Below are positions 1 to 7,266 of a stretch of 64,000 nt of DNA, in pieces. The notes under the pieces are model-generated. The model was not told where the DNA came from. It saw only the letters and a list, made by a program, of their open reading frames with translations, and made no database searches. The stretch comes from Nitrospirota bacterium (GTDB lineage: Bacteria; Nitrospirota; Leptospirillia; Leptospirillales; Leptospirillaceae), in NCBI GenBank assembly GCA_023481175.1, contig JAMCWM010000034.1, positions 1-64,000 on the forward strand, in the 5' to 3' direction. The stretch's first letter is position 1, and each line of letters starts with the position of its first letter. The translations under genes were made by a program, and so were the position numbers.

Positions 1-590
1 CCGACCGCGAGGTGCTCCGGGGTTCCGAGGATCTCGCCCAGGGCGGTCCGGTCAGTCATCCAGCGGTGGGTGGCGCGCTCGCTTCCGGGGGAGACGAGCC
101 GGCCGACCACCAGGGCGCAGGCCAGGGCCTGCTCCTTGGGGGTGAAGCCCTGCCGGGCGAGAACATCGGAGATCCCCAGCTGCTCCCAGGCGTCGACGGC
201 CAGGATCTCCGGGCCCAGGGAGCGGTTCTCCTCCGTCTGGAGGGAGTCGGGGTCGAGGGCGGCCCGGCCGGTGGGCCGGGGAACCGGAGTCTTCTCCTTC
301 TTGCCGGGAGTGAGATCCCCCCGCATGGCCGCCTCGACGATGGCCACGAGCTCCGGATCGGGAGTGAAGACCAGACCCGGGATCTCCGTCTTCGGGGGAG
401 GAGTTCCTTCGAGCCTCTCCCGGAAGAGGGCTTCGAGCTCCTTGATGCGGCCGGGCTCGAGATCGAGCCGGCCCAGCGAAAAGAGAATGCGGGTCCGGGG
501 ACCCTTCTCCGTCTGAAGGGTTTCGACGAGCTGGTGAGAGCGGTAGACCTTGCCGTTCTTCTTTTTGTTCTTGCAGGTGCGGATGAACAT
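1..590 (-). CDS. IS1634-family transposase, N-terminal part (runs off window)
   Basis: Reading the minus strand from the ATG at 590 gives an open frame of 196 codons that continues past position 1. The start MFIRTCKNKKNGKVYRS, followed by a stretch with HQLVETLQTEKGPRTR, is the typical N-terminus of IS1634/IS4-group DDE transposases. The later part (GSERATHRWMTDRTAL) fits the region before the catalytic core. An AGGAGGGACA ribosome site ends directly before the ATG. The catalytic DDE residues lie outside the window, so intactness cannot be judged. The overlapping long frames on the other strand are shadows of this gene. Confidence 0.8.
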   Translation of the reverse strand, partial: MFIRTCKNKKKNGKVYRSHQLVETLQTEKGPRTRILFSLGRLDLEPGRIKELEALFRERLEGTPPPKTEIPGLVFTPDPELVAIVEAAMRGDLTPGKKEKTPVPRPTGRAALDPDSLQTEENRSLGPEILAVDAWEQLGISDVLARQGFTPKEQALACALVVGRLVSPGSERATHRWMTDRTALGEILGTPEHLAV

Positions 591-846
591 TGTCCCTCCT
601 GGAGGAGTGTAAGAGGCCGACACGCAAGGATAAAAACAAACAAGGAGCCCTGATTCCTGCAAGTGATTGTACGCGAAAGAAATACACTTGTAAAGTACTA
701 ATAAAAAATAGTATGTACTTTTTGGGGTTTTTCAGTAAATCAGAGAAGTGCTATTCGGAAATGTCAGTGACTTAGAAATTCAGGAGAGTGGGATTTTGGA
801 ACGAAAATATGATTTTTTCCGAAAGATGGGTTAAGAGAGACGTTGC
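591..846. other. Intergenic region between transposase and rimO
   Basis: This stretch is AT-richer than its surroundings and has no convincing gene. It holds an inverted repeat: AAAGTAC at 692-698 and GTACTTT at 715-721, with 16 bases between. It should also contain the upstream end of the IS and the rimO promoter. I could not identify the IS terminal repeat without its other end, and no clear -35/-10 pair stands out. Confidence 0.4.
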
Positions 847-2223
847 ATGTATGGACGGTCAGAGATGAAAAAAAAGATTAATTGGCAAACAAAAACTGTT
901 GGTATTGTCAGTCTCGGGTGTCCGAAGAATGCCTCTGATACCGAACGTATGATCAGCGATCTTTCCGGAAGAGGATACTCGGTTGTTCCCGATCTTGAAG
1001 AGGCAGAAATCCTTCTCGTAAACACTTGCAGTTTTGTCACCGATGCAAGACAGGAGTCGATCGACACCATTCTGGAACTTTCCCGCTACAAGGAAGAGGG
1101 AAAGGCGAAAATCCTGGTGGGGGCCGGTTGCCTTGTTTCCCGTTACAGGGATCAGATGGGAACCCTCATCCCCGAAATGGATCTTGCCCTGACGACCTTC
1201 GAAGAAGGAAGGCTGGGGGAAATCCTCGACGAGGTCGGGGGAATCATGCCATCGTCCAAGCCGCTCCTGACATTTCCCTTGGCCGAATCCCGCCTGACGC
1301 CCCCTCACCGGGCCTATGTCAAGGTCTCGGAGGGATGCGACCATCCCTGCACATTCTGCTCGATTCCTCTCGCGAGGGGAGGGCAGGTGAGCCGGAGTCC
1401 GGAGGATATTCTGGCTGAAATCCGACACCTTTCCTCCCGCGGTGTGAAGGAGGTCACCCTCATCGCCCAGGACCTCACACGCTACGGCCATGACCTGGGT
1501 CTCGCGGACGGGTTTTCAGGCCTGCTCGAACGTATCGATCGCGAGGGGAGTATTCCCTGGGTGCGGCTGCTTTATGCCTATCCGACCCTGGTTACCGATC
1601 CTCTTCTCCGGACAATCCGGGAATCCGGAAGCGTTCTTCCCTACCTCGACATTCCCCTGCAGCATGTCGATGAACGGATTCTGGGAGCCATGAAAAGACC
1701 CGGCAATCTCGACTTCATGAAGAAACTGGTCGAGAGGATCCGAAAGGCCGTTCCCGACATCGTGCTCAGGACAACCTTTATCGTGGGCTTCCCCGGCGAG
1801 GGAGAGAAAGAATTCGAGTCCCTGCTCCGTTTTGTCGAATGGGCCCGGTTCGACCATGTGGGGGTTTTTGCCTTTTCAAGGGAGGAAGGGACGCCATCCT
1901 ACGACCTTCCGGGTCAGGTTCCCCACAAGGTCCGGCTGCGCCGGAGAAAAGACCTTATGACCCTGTCGGCCGGGATCGCCCAGGAGAAAAACCGAGCGCT
2001 TGAAGGAAAGGTTGTGCCGGTTCTGATCGAAGGATTGTCCGAGCAGTCGGAACTCGTCCTTTCCGGGCGCATCAAGGGAATGGCCCCGGACGGGATCGAC
2101 GGGGAAGTGCTTGTCCTGTCGGGGCAGGGCCGACCAGGAGAGATTGTGGATTGCCGGATCGTGAGGGCCCATCCATTTGATCTCGAAGCATGGGAGATCG
2201 GTGTTCCGGAGCCGGTGGAGTAG
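847..2223 (+). CDS. rimO: Ribosomal protein uS12 methylthiotransferase RimO
   Basis: Radical-SAM enzyme that adds a methylthio group to the conserved aspartate of ribosomal protein S12. The N-terminal MTTase domain (about residues 18-130) has the three cysteines for one 4Fe-4S cluster (C25 in SLGCPKN, C61 in VNTCSF, C95 in GAGCL). The radical-SAM core has C164-x3-C168-x2-C171 in SEGCDHPCTFC. The tail after about residue 375 fits a TRAM domain. The 458-residue length is normal. SLGCPKN rather than the GC-N-x-AD pattern favours RimO over MiaB. Two starts are possible: ATG 847, or ATG 865 (MKKKINW). Neither has a strong ribosome site, so the first six residues are uncertain. Confidence 0.93.
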   Translation: MYGRSEMKKKINWQTKTVGIVSLGCPKNASDTERMISDLSGRGYSVVPDLEEAEILLVNTCSFVTDARQESIDTILELSRYKEEGKAKILVGAGCLVSRYRDQMGTLIPEMDLALTTFEEGRLGEILDEVGGIMPSSKPLLTFPLAESRLTPPHRAYVKVSEGCDHPCTFCSIPLARGGQVSRSPEDILAEIRHLSSRGVKEVTLIAQDLTRYGHDLGLADGFSGLLERIDREGSIPWVRLLYAYPTLVTDPLLRTIRESGSVLPYLDIPLQHVDERILGAMKRPGNLDFMKKLVERIRKAVPDIVLRTTFIVGFPGEGEKEFESLLRFVEWARFDHVGVFAFSREEGTPSYDLPGQVPHKVRLRRRKDLMTLSAGIAQEKNRALEGKVVPVLIEGLSEQSELVLSGRIKGMAPDGIDGEVLVLSGQGRPGEIVDCRIVRAHPFDLEAWEIGVPEPVE

Positions 2224-2294
2224 AAGAGTGCATCGTCCGGGCTCATGATTCGCCCCCATTTTTCCAATGAAACAACACCGATTTCGGTTTTCTC

Positions 2295-2523
2295 TCAGAT
2301 TTCGATCAGGATCAAGCATGCATCGATTTTCCTCGGGGGCTCCGGAATCGGACGCCCTTTTTTGCGGGCTGTTTCGATCCATTCCCGAATATCTTGGGCC
2401 CCCTTCACCGCTTCAGCACAGGTTGGACCTGTCGGCCATGTAACCTGACAGTTTCGGGACTTCCACAGTATTGGAATTGTTTTCTTCACTCCCCAAAACG
2501 ATCCGTTCATAGCGAATTGGCAT
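2295..2523 (-). pseudogene. Frameshifted HicB-type antitoxin remnant
   Basis: A ribosome site (GGAGAAATAA) precedes an ATG at 2523 that starts MPIRYERIVLGSEENN, continues TVEVPKLSGYMAD, then goes out of frame. One base later the family sequence resumes as GPTCAEAVKGAQDIREWIE and TARKKGRPIPEP, the HicB partial-RNase-H-fold signature. A second single-base shift after IPEP replaces the short natural end with PRKIDACLILIEI. No HicA toxin frame is visible on either side. Two small indels in about 75 codons make this a decayed antitoxin, lying tail-to-tail with rimO and directly downstream of the GH13 gene. Confidence 0.75.
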
Positions 2524-2551
2524 TTATTTCTCCTATTCGCGAAATCGTGGT

Positions 2552-4414
2552 CTATGCGTCCTGGGAAAAAATCACCACGGTGTAAGGGCCAATACTGACT
2601 TCTCCGCAACATGGAAGTCCGTCGGCGGATTCTTCGCGGACTTCGACATCCGGTGTCTCATGATTGGCAAAGTCCGAACCATAGCTGTAGGAGTCACTGT
2701 TGAAGCGGGTCCTCCACAGCCCTTTGCGTGGAAAACCTATGTGATAAGCCTCTCGGCTCTGGATCGTCAGGTTCACCACAACCACCACGCTGTCCTTTGG
2801 ACCTTGGGTGTCCCAGCGATGGAAGGCGATGACTTTGGTCTCCTTGTCCGCATGGTAAATTTGAAGATTTTGACCGCATAACCCCCGAACCATACCGGCC
2901 TGATTTCTCCGCAGGGCAATCAGATCCCTGTACATTCCGAGGATACCTTTTTTATCCTCGGTTCGAGCCCAATCGATCGGATCCGTGTCCTGAAACCAGC
3001 GATCCTCCAGAAGCTCCTGGCCCTGGAACAGCATCGGGACCCCAGGCGCCGTGAGTACGAGCGCAGCGCCCAACGTAGAACGCTTCCTGGAAAACCAGCT
3101 GTTCACCCTGCCGGGCCAAATCTCCTCCGGGACCCGTGCCCTTCCATTGGAAACCTCATCGTGGGATTCGGTATAAATGACCCGTTCGAACGCGTCCTTC
3201 TCGAAACGATGCTCAATGGCTCGGCAAACCACATCCGTATCCCGTGAAGCGTCGTCCGGGGAAATGATGGACTGACGAACGGGATGAACGAAATCGCTAT
3301 CCCATTGCGAGCTGAATCCCGCTCCACCCCCTCCCACATCGATGTTCACCCAGGTGTTATTCTTCAGATCTTCGGCAATGCTGATCTTGCCGGGGTACCG
3401 ATGCTGGATTTCTTCATTGATCCACTGCATCAGGCTCCAACCTTCGGGAATATCATCCGCCGGATTCGAGTCTTCCCCTTTGATGTTCTTGATATAGGTT
3501 ATCGCATCCCAACGCAATCCATCCGCATGGTACTCATCCAGCCACATCAGGGCGTTATCGCGCAGATATTGGCGAACCGCGTCACGACCATAATCGGGCC
3601 GGGTGGCGCCCCAGGGCGTCTCCGCTCGACGGTCATTATAGAAATAAATCCCCCCGCTCCCATTTTCGCTCCAACCGTCAAATTGCCACAAGTCGAGCTC
3701 GGAGGGACCGAAATGGTTGTAAACAACGTCCATGATAATCGCGATGCCCCGATCGTGAGCGGCTTTGACAAGCCGCTTCAAGGCATCCGGCCCTCCGTAA
3801 ACATGTGCAACGGCAAAGGGGTGGGAAGGGTTGTACCCCCAGGAGAAATCGCCTGCGAACTCCATGACCGGCATCACTTCCAGGGCATTGATACCGAGTT
3901 TTTCGAGGTAGGGAAGTTTTTCGATAACATTGTCCAGCGTGCCCGGACGTCCTTTTTCCTTTACGTTGAAGGTCCCGACATGCATCTCGTAGATAACGAT
4001 TTCGTTCCACGAGGCAATCCGGAAACTGTCATGGCCCCAATCGAAAGCTTGAGGGTCGTAGACAACCGAATTTCCCTTGACGTTGGTCACTATCCTGGCG
4101 TACGGGTCAATGCGGGAGACAATGCCATTCGGCCCGTGTATCAGGTATCGGTATTCGTCTCCCGTTTTTGCTCCTGGCAGATAGGTCGACCAGTACTCAT
4201 TGTTCTCACTGGACAGCGGCGTCGACGATTCGTTCCAGCTGTTGAAACTCCCGGTCAGAAAAATTTTTTTTGCAAAAGGTGCCCAGATTCGAAAGGTCAC
4301 TCCTTCTTTGTCGGGAATGGACCCCATACCTAGACGCCTTTTAGCGATATGTTTCCTTGCTGGCATCTTTTCACCGTTCTTCTGGAAGCGATTGGGATCA
4401 TGGGTAATTTTCAT
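2552..4414 (-). CDS. GH13 alpha-glucan enzyme, branching-enzyme-like (CBM48 + catalytic barrel)
   Basis: Cytoplasmic alpha-glucan-active enzyme, closest in layout to 1,4-alpha-glucan branching enzymes. A CBM48 domain (about residues 35-125; FRIWAPFAKKIFLTGSFNSW) precedes a GH13 barrel. Visible catalytic regions: DVVYNHFG (229-236), DGLRWDAI with nucleophile D303, ISIAEDL with acid/base E348, and YTESHDE for the third carboxylate. I chose ATG 4414 (MKITHDPNR), 620 residues, because GGAAGGGC lies seven bases upstream. Upstream ATGs at 4447 and 4501 lack good ribosome sites. Remnants of an alpha-glucan phosphorylase lie upstream on the same strand, suggesting the survivor of a larger glycogen or maltodextrin locus. 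Branching activity itself is inferred; an alpha-amylase or neopullulanase-like specificity is possible. Confidence 0.8.
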   Translation of the reverse strand: MKITHDPNRFQKNGEKMPARKHIAKRRLGMGSIPDKEGVTFRIWAPFAKKIFLTGSFNSWNESSTPLSSENNEYWSTYLPGAKTGDEYRYLIHGPNGIVSRIDPYARIVTNVKGNSVVYDPQAFDWGHDSFRIASWNEIVIYEMHVGTFNVKEKGRPGTLDNVIEKLPYLEKLGINALEVMPVMEFAGDFSWGYNPSHPFAVAHVYGGPDALKRLVKAAHDRGIAIIMDVVYNHFGPSELDLWQFDGWSENGSGGIYFYNDRRAETPWGATRPDYGRDAVRQYLRDNALMWLDEYHADGLRWDAITYIKNIKGEDSNPADDIPEGWSLMQWINEEIQHRYPGKISIAEDLKNNTWVNIDVGGGGAGFSSQWDSDFVHPVRQSIISPDDASRDTDVVCRAIEHRFEKDAFERVIYTESHDEVSNGRARVPEEIWPGRVNSWFSRKRSTLGAALVLTAPGVPMLFQGQELLEDRWFQDTDPIDWARTEDKKGILGMYRDLIALRRNQAGMVRGLCGQNLQIYHADKETKVIAFHRWDTQGPKDSVVVVVNLTIQSREAYHIGFPRKGLWRTRFNSDSYSYGSDFANHETPDVEVREESADGLPCCGEVSIGPYTVVIFSQDA

Positions 4415-4526
4415 GGCCTGCCCTTCCAGTACTTGCTTATTTTGCATGCTCGATGTCAACGAACCTTCCCGGTGAAGTTTCAGATGGTTATATTTTACCA
4501 TCTACCAGAGAAAGTGCCATTGCATC

Positions 4527-4738
4527 TTAGACAAAACAGCCCGGGACAACGGGGTACACCCGGGGCATGACATCGCTCCATTCGTTACGTACTGTGTGGA
4601 GGTCGGAGTGGCAGATTTATGCCGCAGTACAGGATTTCGATCTGCACGTCGTGATCGGGGACGTCTCGCCGGGGCGATCATCGTGGAAGAAAAAGGGGCA
4701 GTGGCGCTGGCAGGGGAGTAAGCTTTGGCGGAGTACAC
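4527..4738 (-). pseudogene. N-terminal fragment of zinc alcohol dehydrogenase, frameshifted
   Basis: Minus-strand frames read in sequence give VYSAKAYSPASATAPFSS, then PDHDVQIEILYCGI, then CHSDLHTVRNEWSDVMPRVY and PVVPG. This is the start of an NADP-dependent, cinnamyl-alcohol-type zinc ADH, with the zinc cysteine in CHSD. At least two frameshifts separate the pieces. The frame stops just after PVVPG, where the GHE motif should follow. AAGGAGAACG lies upstream. The remaining two thirds of the gene are missing. Confidence 0.7.
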
Positions 4739-4781
4739 GATCGTTCTCCTTTTAAATGGGCTCTTGCCGAGAAATATATGG

Positions 4782-4910
4782 TCAGGGATGGATGTCAACC
4801 TGTGCTTCAAATACGTGTTGCTCCCCATCGGTTTCAACCTTTACCTCACCGAAGCACAGTGTGGTCCATTTTTTGTCCAGCGCGTCCTTCCAATTGACCA
4901 TATCCACGCC
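4782..4910 (-). pseudogene. Short fragment of an alpha-glucan phosphorylase
   Basis: A 42-codon stretch reads GVDMVNWKDALDKKW then TTLCFGEVKVETDGEQHVFE and AQVDIHP before a TGA. The pattern W-x(n)-RFGEVKVET-DGEQH-FEVQV is familiar from the C-terminal half of the long alpha-glucan phosphorylases. No start codon or flanking family sequence is present, so this is debris. It lies upstream of, and on the same strand as, the GH13 gene, which supports a former glucan-metabolism operon. The identification rests on memory of the family motif. Confidence 0.5.
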
Positions 4911-5067
4911 AATTGACCGAATCCTTTCTTTTTAGGAGAGATTTCCAAGCCCTGGAACGCTTTCAAGATGTCACTATTCTCCCCCTTTTTTTTAAGGCAG
5001 GGAAAGGGTATCGTTAGGTTGTTCGGGAGACAAGAGGGTGACAAAAGCATGGAATTAATCGGTCAAC

Positions 5068-5098
5068 TACCCCTCGCCTTTCGGGAGGAGCTTGCGAT
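5068..5098 (-). ncRNA. Right-end hairpin and 3' part of the TnpB guide RNA scaffold
   Basis: On the minus strand GCAAGCTCCTCCCGAAAGGC continues as GAGGGGTAGTTGAC. CCTC/GAGG-type pairing forms the stem around CCGAAAGG. In IS200/IS605 elements this end is part of the omega/reRNA, and the flank directly after it acts as the guide. By that logic the guide would be the complement of about 5042-5061. Expression is unknown and tnpB here is broken. Confidence 0.5.
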
Positions 5099-5111
5099 TC
5101 AAGCGTTAAAT

Positions 5112-6171
5112 TCAGACCGCAACAGGCGTATTGACTGACGCCCTTCTAGCAATGTTGATGGCCGCGTTTCCGTCGGCATTCAGGGAGAAAGAACATTGGA
5201 CGCATTGAAATTCGGATTGGGACTTCCGATTCTTCCTGTCGATGTGTCCGCAACGGGAACATTGCCGGGATGTATGACGGGGATCGACAAGAATGACAGG
5301 AATCCCGTGCATCCTGGCCTTGTATTCGACGAAGGACCGAAGCTGTCCGAAGGCCCATTTTCCGAACTGATCCCGTTGGCCAGATCGAACCGTTGTCCGG
5401 TCACGGATGCCCGAAAGATCCTCGAGGGCCATTCCTTGTCCGGTGTCTTTGGCCTTCAAAACCAGTTTCTTGGAAACGACATGGTTCGTATTGCATTTGA
5501 ATCGATGTTCCCTTCCGGAAAACTTTTTTGAGACGACGTTTTGCGCTCTTTGTTCCTTTCTTCTGAAGCCGTTGTTTGTGGGAGGTTCTTTTTTGTCGTA
5601 TTTTCTCGACGGCTTCTCCGGAAAACGATTCTCCATCGGAATCGGTCGCAAGATTTTTGATGCCAAAGTCTACGCCAAGAAATTTCTCGGCATCCCTGAC
5701 GGCTTCTTCCGGAATCTCGACCATCTGAAGAAGATAGAATTTCCCCTTATTCGTGATCAGATCGGCTTCGCCCTTGATGTAGGGAAGCCAATCCGGGCGA
5801 TGGCAGACGAAGGGAATGGTCTGTCGCCCTTCGATTGTCCACAAAGAAACCGAATCTTTTTTGAAGGAGAGAATCCGGGCATCGTAAGCCAATCCTCCCC
5901 ATGGAAGAAACGTTCTCTGGACTTTTTTCCCGGACTTGTAGGCATTCGCCACCTTGGAGATGCACCGGACGATCATTTGAGCGGAAAGAGACGTCGAATC
6001 CTTCAAGTCGTGATAGACAAGTTAGTGAATCCTGAATTGATTGAACGTCTGTTCTTTCCACGCCGTTTCGGAAATCCGGTTGCATGCGGCGTTCGCTTCC
6101 CTGAACGTCTCCAGAAGAACTGCCGTCTGCTCTTCGGTCGGAAGAAGTTTGATCTTCAAGGTCAGCTTCAT
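5112..6171 (-). pseudogene. tnpB: TnpB RNA-guided nuclease gene with a nonsense codon and a frameshift
   Basis: Translation from ATG 6171 gives the usual TnpB start MKLTLKIKLLPTEEQTAVLL. An in-frame TAA interrupts codon 50 (positions 6022-6024), where relatives read HKLVYHDL. The frame continues to RRLKKVFRK. A one-base shift in an A/T run near 5530 then moves the gene into another frame (SGREHRFKCN onward). The nuclease landmarks survive: GVDFGIKNLAT (first RuvC aspartate), LEDLSGI (glutamate), a CSRCG...CVQC zinc finger and NADGNAA (last aspartate). Two independent lesions with an otherwise well-kept sequence suggest recent inactivation. Confidence 0.9.
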
Positions 6172-6224
6172 GGGAAGTGTTTATCTCAAATATTTGAATC
6201 AGGCAACAGAAAGGACAGCGCATC

Positions 6225-6247
6225 CCTCTCCGCCGCGAACGGCGAGG
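6225..6247. repeat. Left-end hairpin of the IS200/IS605-type element
   Basis: CCTCTCCGCCGCGAACGGCG plus AGG forms a stem (CGCCG 6231-6235 with CGGCG 6240-6244, extended by CCTC/AGG) around a CGAA loop. Its place about 55 bases upstream of the tnpB start fits a subterminal left-end hairpin. Confidence 0.5.
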
Positions 6248-6288
6248 TTTCCAATGCGCGTAAAGGATGAAGTTTTCTGAAAAATCAT

Positions 6289-6372
6289 TGGTGCGAGAGG
6301 GGGGACTTGAACCCCCACGGGGTTACCCGCCAGATCCTAAGTCTGGTGCGTCTGCCATTTCGCCACTCTCGC
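6289..6372 (-). tRNA. tRNA-Leu (anticodon UAG)
   Basis: On the minus strand the acceptor arm GCGAGAG (6372-6366) pairs with CTCTCGC (6299-6293), followed by A and an encoded CCA (6291-6289). The anticodon arm CCAGA-CTTAGGA-TCTGG shows UAG. A variable arm of CGGGTAACCCG type and the T arm GGGGGTTCAAGTCCCCC are complete. The class II variable arm agrees with leucine. Confidence 0.95.
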
Positions 6373-6408
6373 GATGACAGTCTTCCATTCTAGGAGGTTT
6401 CGTTTCCT

Positions 6409-7266
6409 TTGACAATTGAAGGAAGGAACGGATTCCGCCTCTTCCTCCGGCTCTTCGCCCTGGGAAATGGCCTTTTTGCCCTTTTCCTCTTTGCCCTGAC
6501 CCGACCCAGGCTTGCAACACCCCTGTTCGAGTTTCCCCTTCTCGCGAGCCTTCATGCCCTGGTTCTCGGCGCTCTTTTGCCCCTTCTTCTGGGAACCCTC
6601 TCCCGTGATACGCCCCTTTTTCGGGTGGCATGTCTTTTTGTGTGTGCCGGCGAGATGGTCCTAGTGACGGGGTTCCTGTCCCTCCCCCGGTCCCCTCTTC
6701 CTATGGAGGGCGGACTCCTGGTGTCTGCGGGCCTCGTCCTGGGAGCCTTTCTTCTCCGGCCCGGGCGCTGGTCCTTCCTCTACTGGATGGCCCTGGGAGC
6801 CTCTGCCTTGCTTGGGGTCCTTCTGGGAGGCGTGCTTTTCCGGCCGACCATCGACCCCATTCCCTTTTCTATGATTGCCGCCCATGGCCTGCTCGGAGCA
6901 GGGCTCGGACTCTATCCCCTCTTCTGGCTACGGAAGGACAGGGATGCCCGACCGAAATCCCTTGTCATCCTTCTCGCCGGAGGGACTGTGATTCTCCTGG
7001 AGCTTGTCCTGAAACACACTCTTATTTCAGCGGGCACGATGGGAATGCTGGCCCTTGTGGTCTTTCTTATGGCCGGGCTGGGCCTGGACAGGGACGGCCG
7101 TCTTCTGGGGATCCTTTGCGTGGGGGTGGCCGCGTTCATGGGCTTGTCCGGGAAACTTCTTCCAGGAGAGGCCCTGTCCCTTCTCGGAGTGCTTCTGCTG
7201 GGTGGCAGTATTGCCGGGTTTTTCAGAACGTCTTCTTGTTTTCAGGAGGACTCTGAGGCGGACTGA
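6409..7266 (+). CDS. Polytopic membrane protein, unknown function
   Basis: A 285-residue protein with about ten hydrophobic segments spaced over its whole length and very few charged residues. Examples are FRLFLRLFALGNGLFALFLF near the start and ALSLLGVLLLGGSIAGFF near the end. It starts at TTG with AGGAGG (6392-6397) about 11 bases upstream. I do not recognise a family; the fold could be a transporter or a sensor membrane domain. Its 3' end overlaps the end of the convergent AAA+ gene by 25 bases. It stands directly after tRNA-Leu on the opposite strand. Confidence 0.7.
   Translation: MTIEGRNGFRLFLRLFALGNGLFALFLFALTRPRLATPLFEFPLLASLHALVLGALLPLLLGTLSRDTPLFRVACLFVCAGEMVLVTGFLSLPRSPLPMEGGLLVSAGLVLGAFLLRPGRWSFLYWMALGASALLGVLLGGVLFRPTIDPIPFSMIAAHGLLGAGLGLYPLFWLRKDRDARPKSLVILLAGGTVILLELVLKHTLISAGTMGMLALVVFLMAGLGLDRDGRLLGILCVGVAAFMGLSGKLLPGEALSLLGVLLLGGSIAGFFRTSSCFQEDSEAD

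Larger units (their letters stand above)
5062..6260 (-). mobile_element. IS200/IS605-type element carrying only tnpB (decayed)
   Basis: The minus-strand right end carries a hairpin followed by GGGGTAGTTGAC, the usual 3' end of tnpB-only IS200/IS605 (IS1341-type) elements. The left end has a second GC-rich hairpin near 6225-6247. Between them lies one gene, a broken tnpB; no tnpA is seen. The boundaries are approximate because these elements make no target duplication. The left end sits about 30 bases from the 3' end of tRNA-Leu. Confidence 0.7.

Noticed and set aside
12-687. Several long frames on both strands over the transposase
   Set aside because: They are proline/arginine-rich shadows; the transposase frame has the family sequence and the ribosome site.
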